From: Candidatus Methylaffinis lahnbergensis
GTDB lineage: Bacteria > Pseudomonadota > Alphaproteobacteria > Rhizobiales > Beijerinckiaceae
NCBI GenBank assembly: GCA_002890675.1
Contig: PEFW01000030.1
Location: 1 to 35,315, forward strand
DNA length: 35,315 nt
Direction of reading: 5' to 3'
In this document: piece by piece, positions 35,154 to 35,315 of the stretch
Position numbering within the stretch: the first letter of the stretch is position 1
How the letters are laid out: each line of letters begins with the position of its first letter
Translations under genes and position numbers: made by a program
Notes under the pieces: generated by a model
Databases searched by the model: none
Told to the model about the DNA's origin: nothing
What the model saw: the letters and a program-made list of their open reading frames with translations, nothing else

Positions 35154-35315
35154 CTACCCCTGCAAGCCGAGGGCGGCTTTTACCCGGCGGGAATAGCCAT
35201 AGACGTCGTCGCGCAATTGCAGCGCGCCCCATTCGTCGACGAAGGCGGTAAAATATTCGAGATAAACCGGCAGCGGTTTCGGCAGATAGACATAGCGCTC
35301 CTTGCCGCCAATCAG
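35154..35315 (-). CDS. Murein L,D-transpeptidase, C-terminal part (runs off the window)
   Basis: The last 53 codons of a minus-strand gene whose start lies beyond the window. The sequence YVYLPKPLPVYLEYFTAFVD, then GALQLRDDVYGYSRRVKAAL, is the usual C-terminus of the large periplasmic L,D-transpeptidases of the YcbB/LdtD type, after the catalytic YkuD domain. The stop is TAG at 35154-35156. Those enzymes make 3-3 peptidoglycan cross-links. About 290 bp without a gene separate it from thrS on the same strand; that gap holds the thrS leader and possible promoter. Confidence 0.75.
   Translation of the reverse strand: MIGGKERYVYLPKPLPVYLEYFTAFVDEWGALQLRDDVYGYSRRVKAALGLQG

Overview
The window reads as a chromosomal segment of an alphaproteobacterium, most likely order Hyphomicrobiales (Rhizobiales). 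It could be a Beijerinckiaceae-like lineage, but that last step is a guess. The support is gene content and order: leuS-lptE-holA, a single-domain cyclic-nucleotide-binding protein next to a CenR-type response regulator, DUF952 next to pyrD, a class I lysyl-tRNA synthetase, and an ndk / purN-(purM) / CDP-alcohol transferase / AI-2E transporter / hdaA neighbourhood. Codon use is GC-rich throughout. I see no rRNA, tRNA, CRISPR array or intact transposase.

Layout. 1-960: end of a decayed delta-60 repeat protein, then non-coding sequence. 959-3386: GYD-domain protein, cNMP-binding protein plus response regulator, and an L,D-transpeptidase. 3409-7985 (minus): leuS, lptE, a small coiled-coil membrane protein, and holA. 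8232-11270 (plus): a six-cysteine secreted protein, a YggS-type PLP protein, a SAM methyltransferase and ferrochelatase. 11366-14454 (minus): a beta-hydroxyacid-type dehydrogenase and a frameshifted secreted phosphoesterase. 14645-19037: ndk, purN, a gutted purM, a CDP-alcohol phosphatidyltransferase, an AI-2E-type permease and hdaA. 19120-23641: a secreted protein preceded by a long-range inverted repeat, metC and class I lysS. 24094-25979: a cupin/JmjC-like protein and a TIGR04325-type methyltransferase that look like an accessory pair. 26040-30816: DUF952, a frameshifted coiled-coil protein, pyrD, a MATE transporter, a DUF6460-type membrane protein and a thiolase. 31329-35315 (minus): an outer-membrane transporter, a doubtful small ORF, thrS and the C-terminus of a murein L,D-transpeptidase.

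Most genes are housekeeping: translation (leuS, lysS, thrS), nucleotide synthesis (purN, pyrD, ndk), replication control (holA, hdaA), envelope assembly (lptE, two L,D-transpeptidases), heme and methionine metabolism. Gene decay is a second theme. purM has lost most of its middle, and two genes are each broken by one base at a run of identical bases. Those two could be real decay or sequencing error.

The most interesting signal is the thrS leader. Two hairpins lie just upstream of the ribosome-binding site. The proximal loop carries U-U-G-G-U-A, like the anticodon loop of tRNA-Thr(GGU). The two hairpins also share arm sequences and could re-pair with each other. This resembles the architecture of the E. 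coli ThrRS translational operator and may be a ThrRS-dependent or structural switch.
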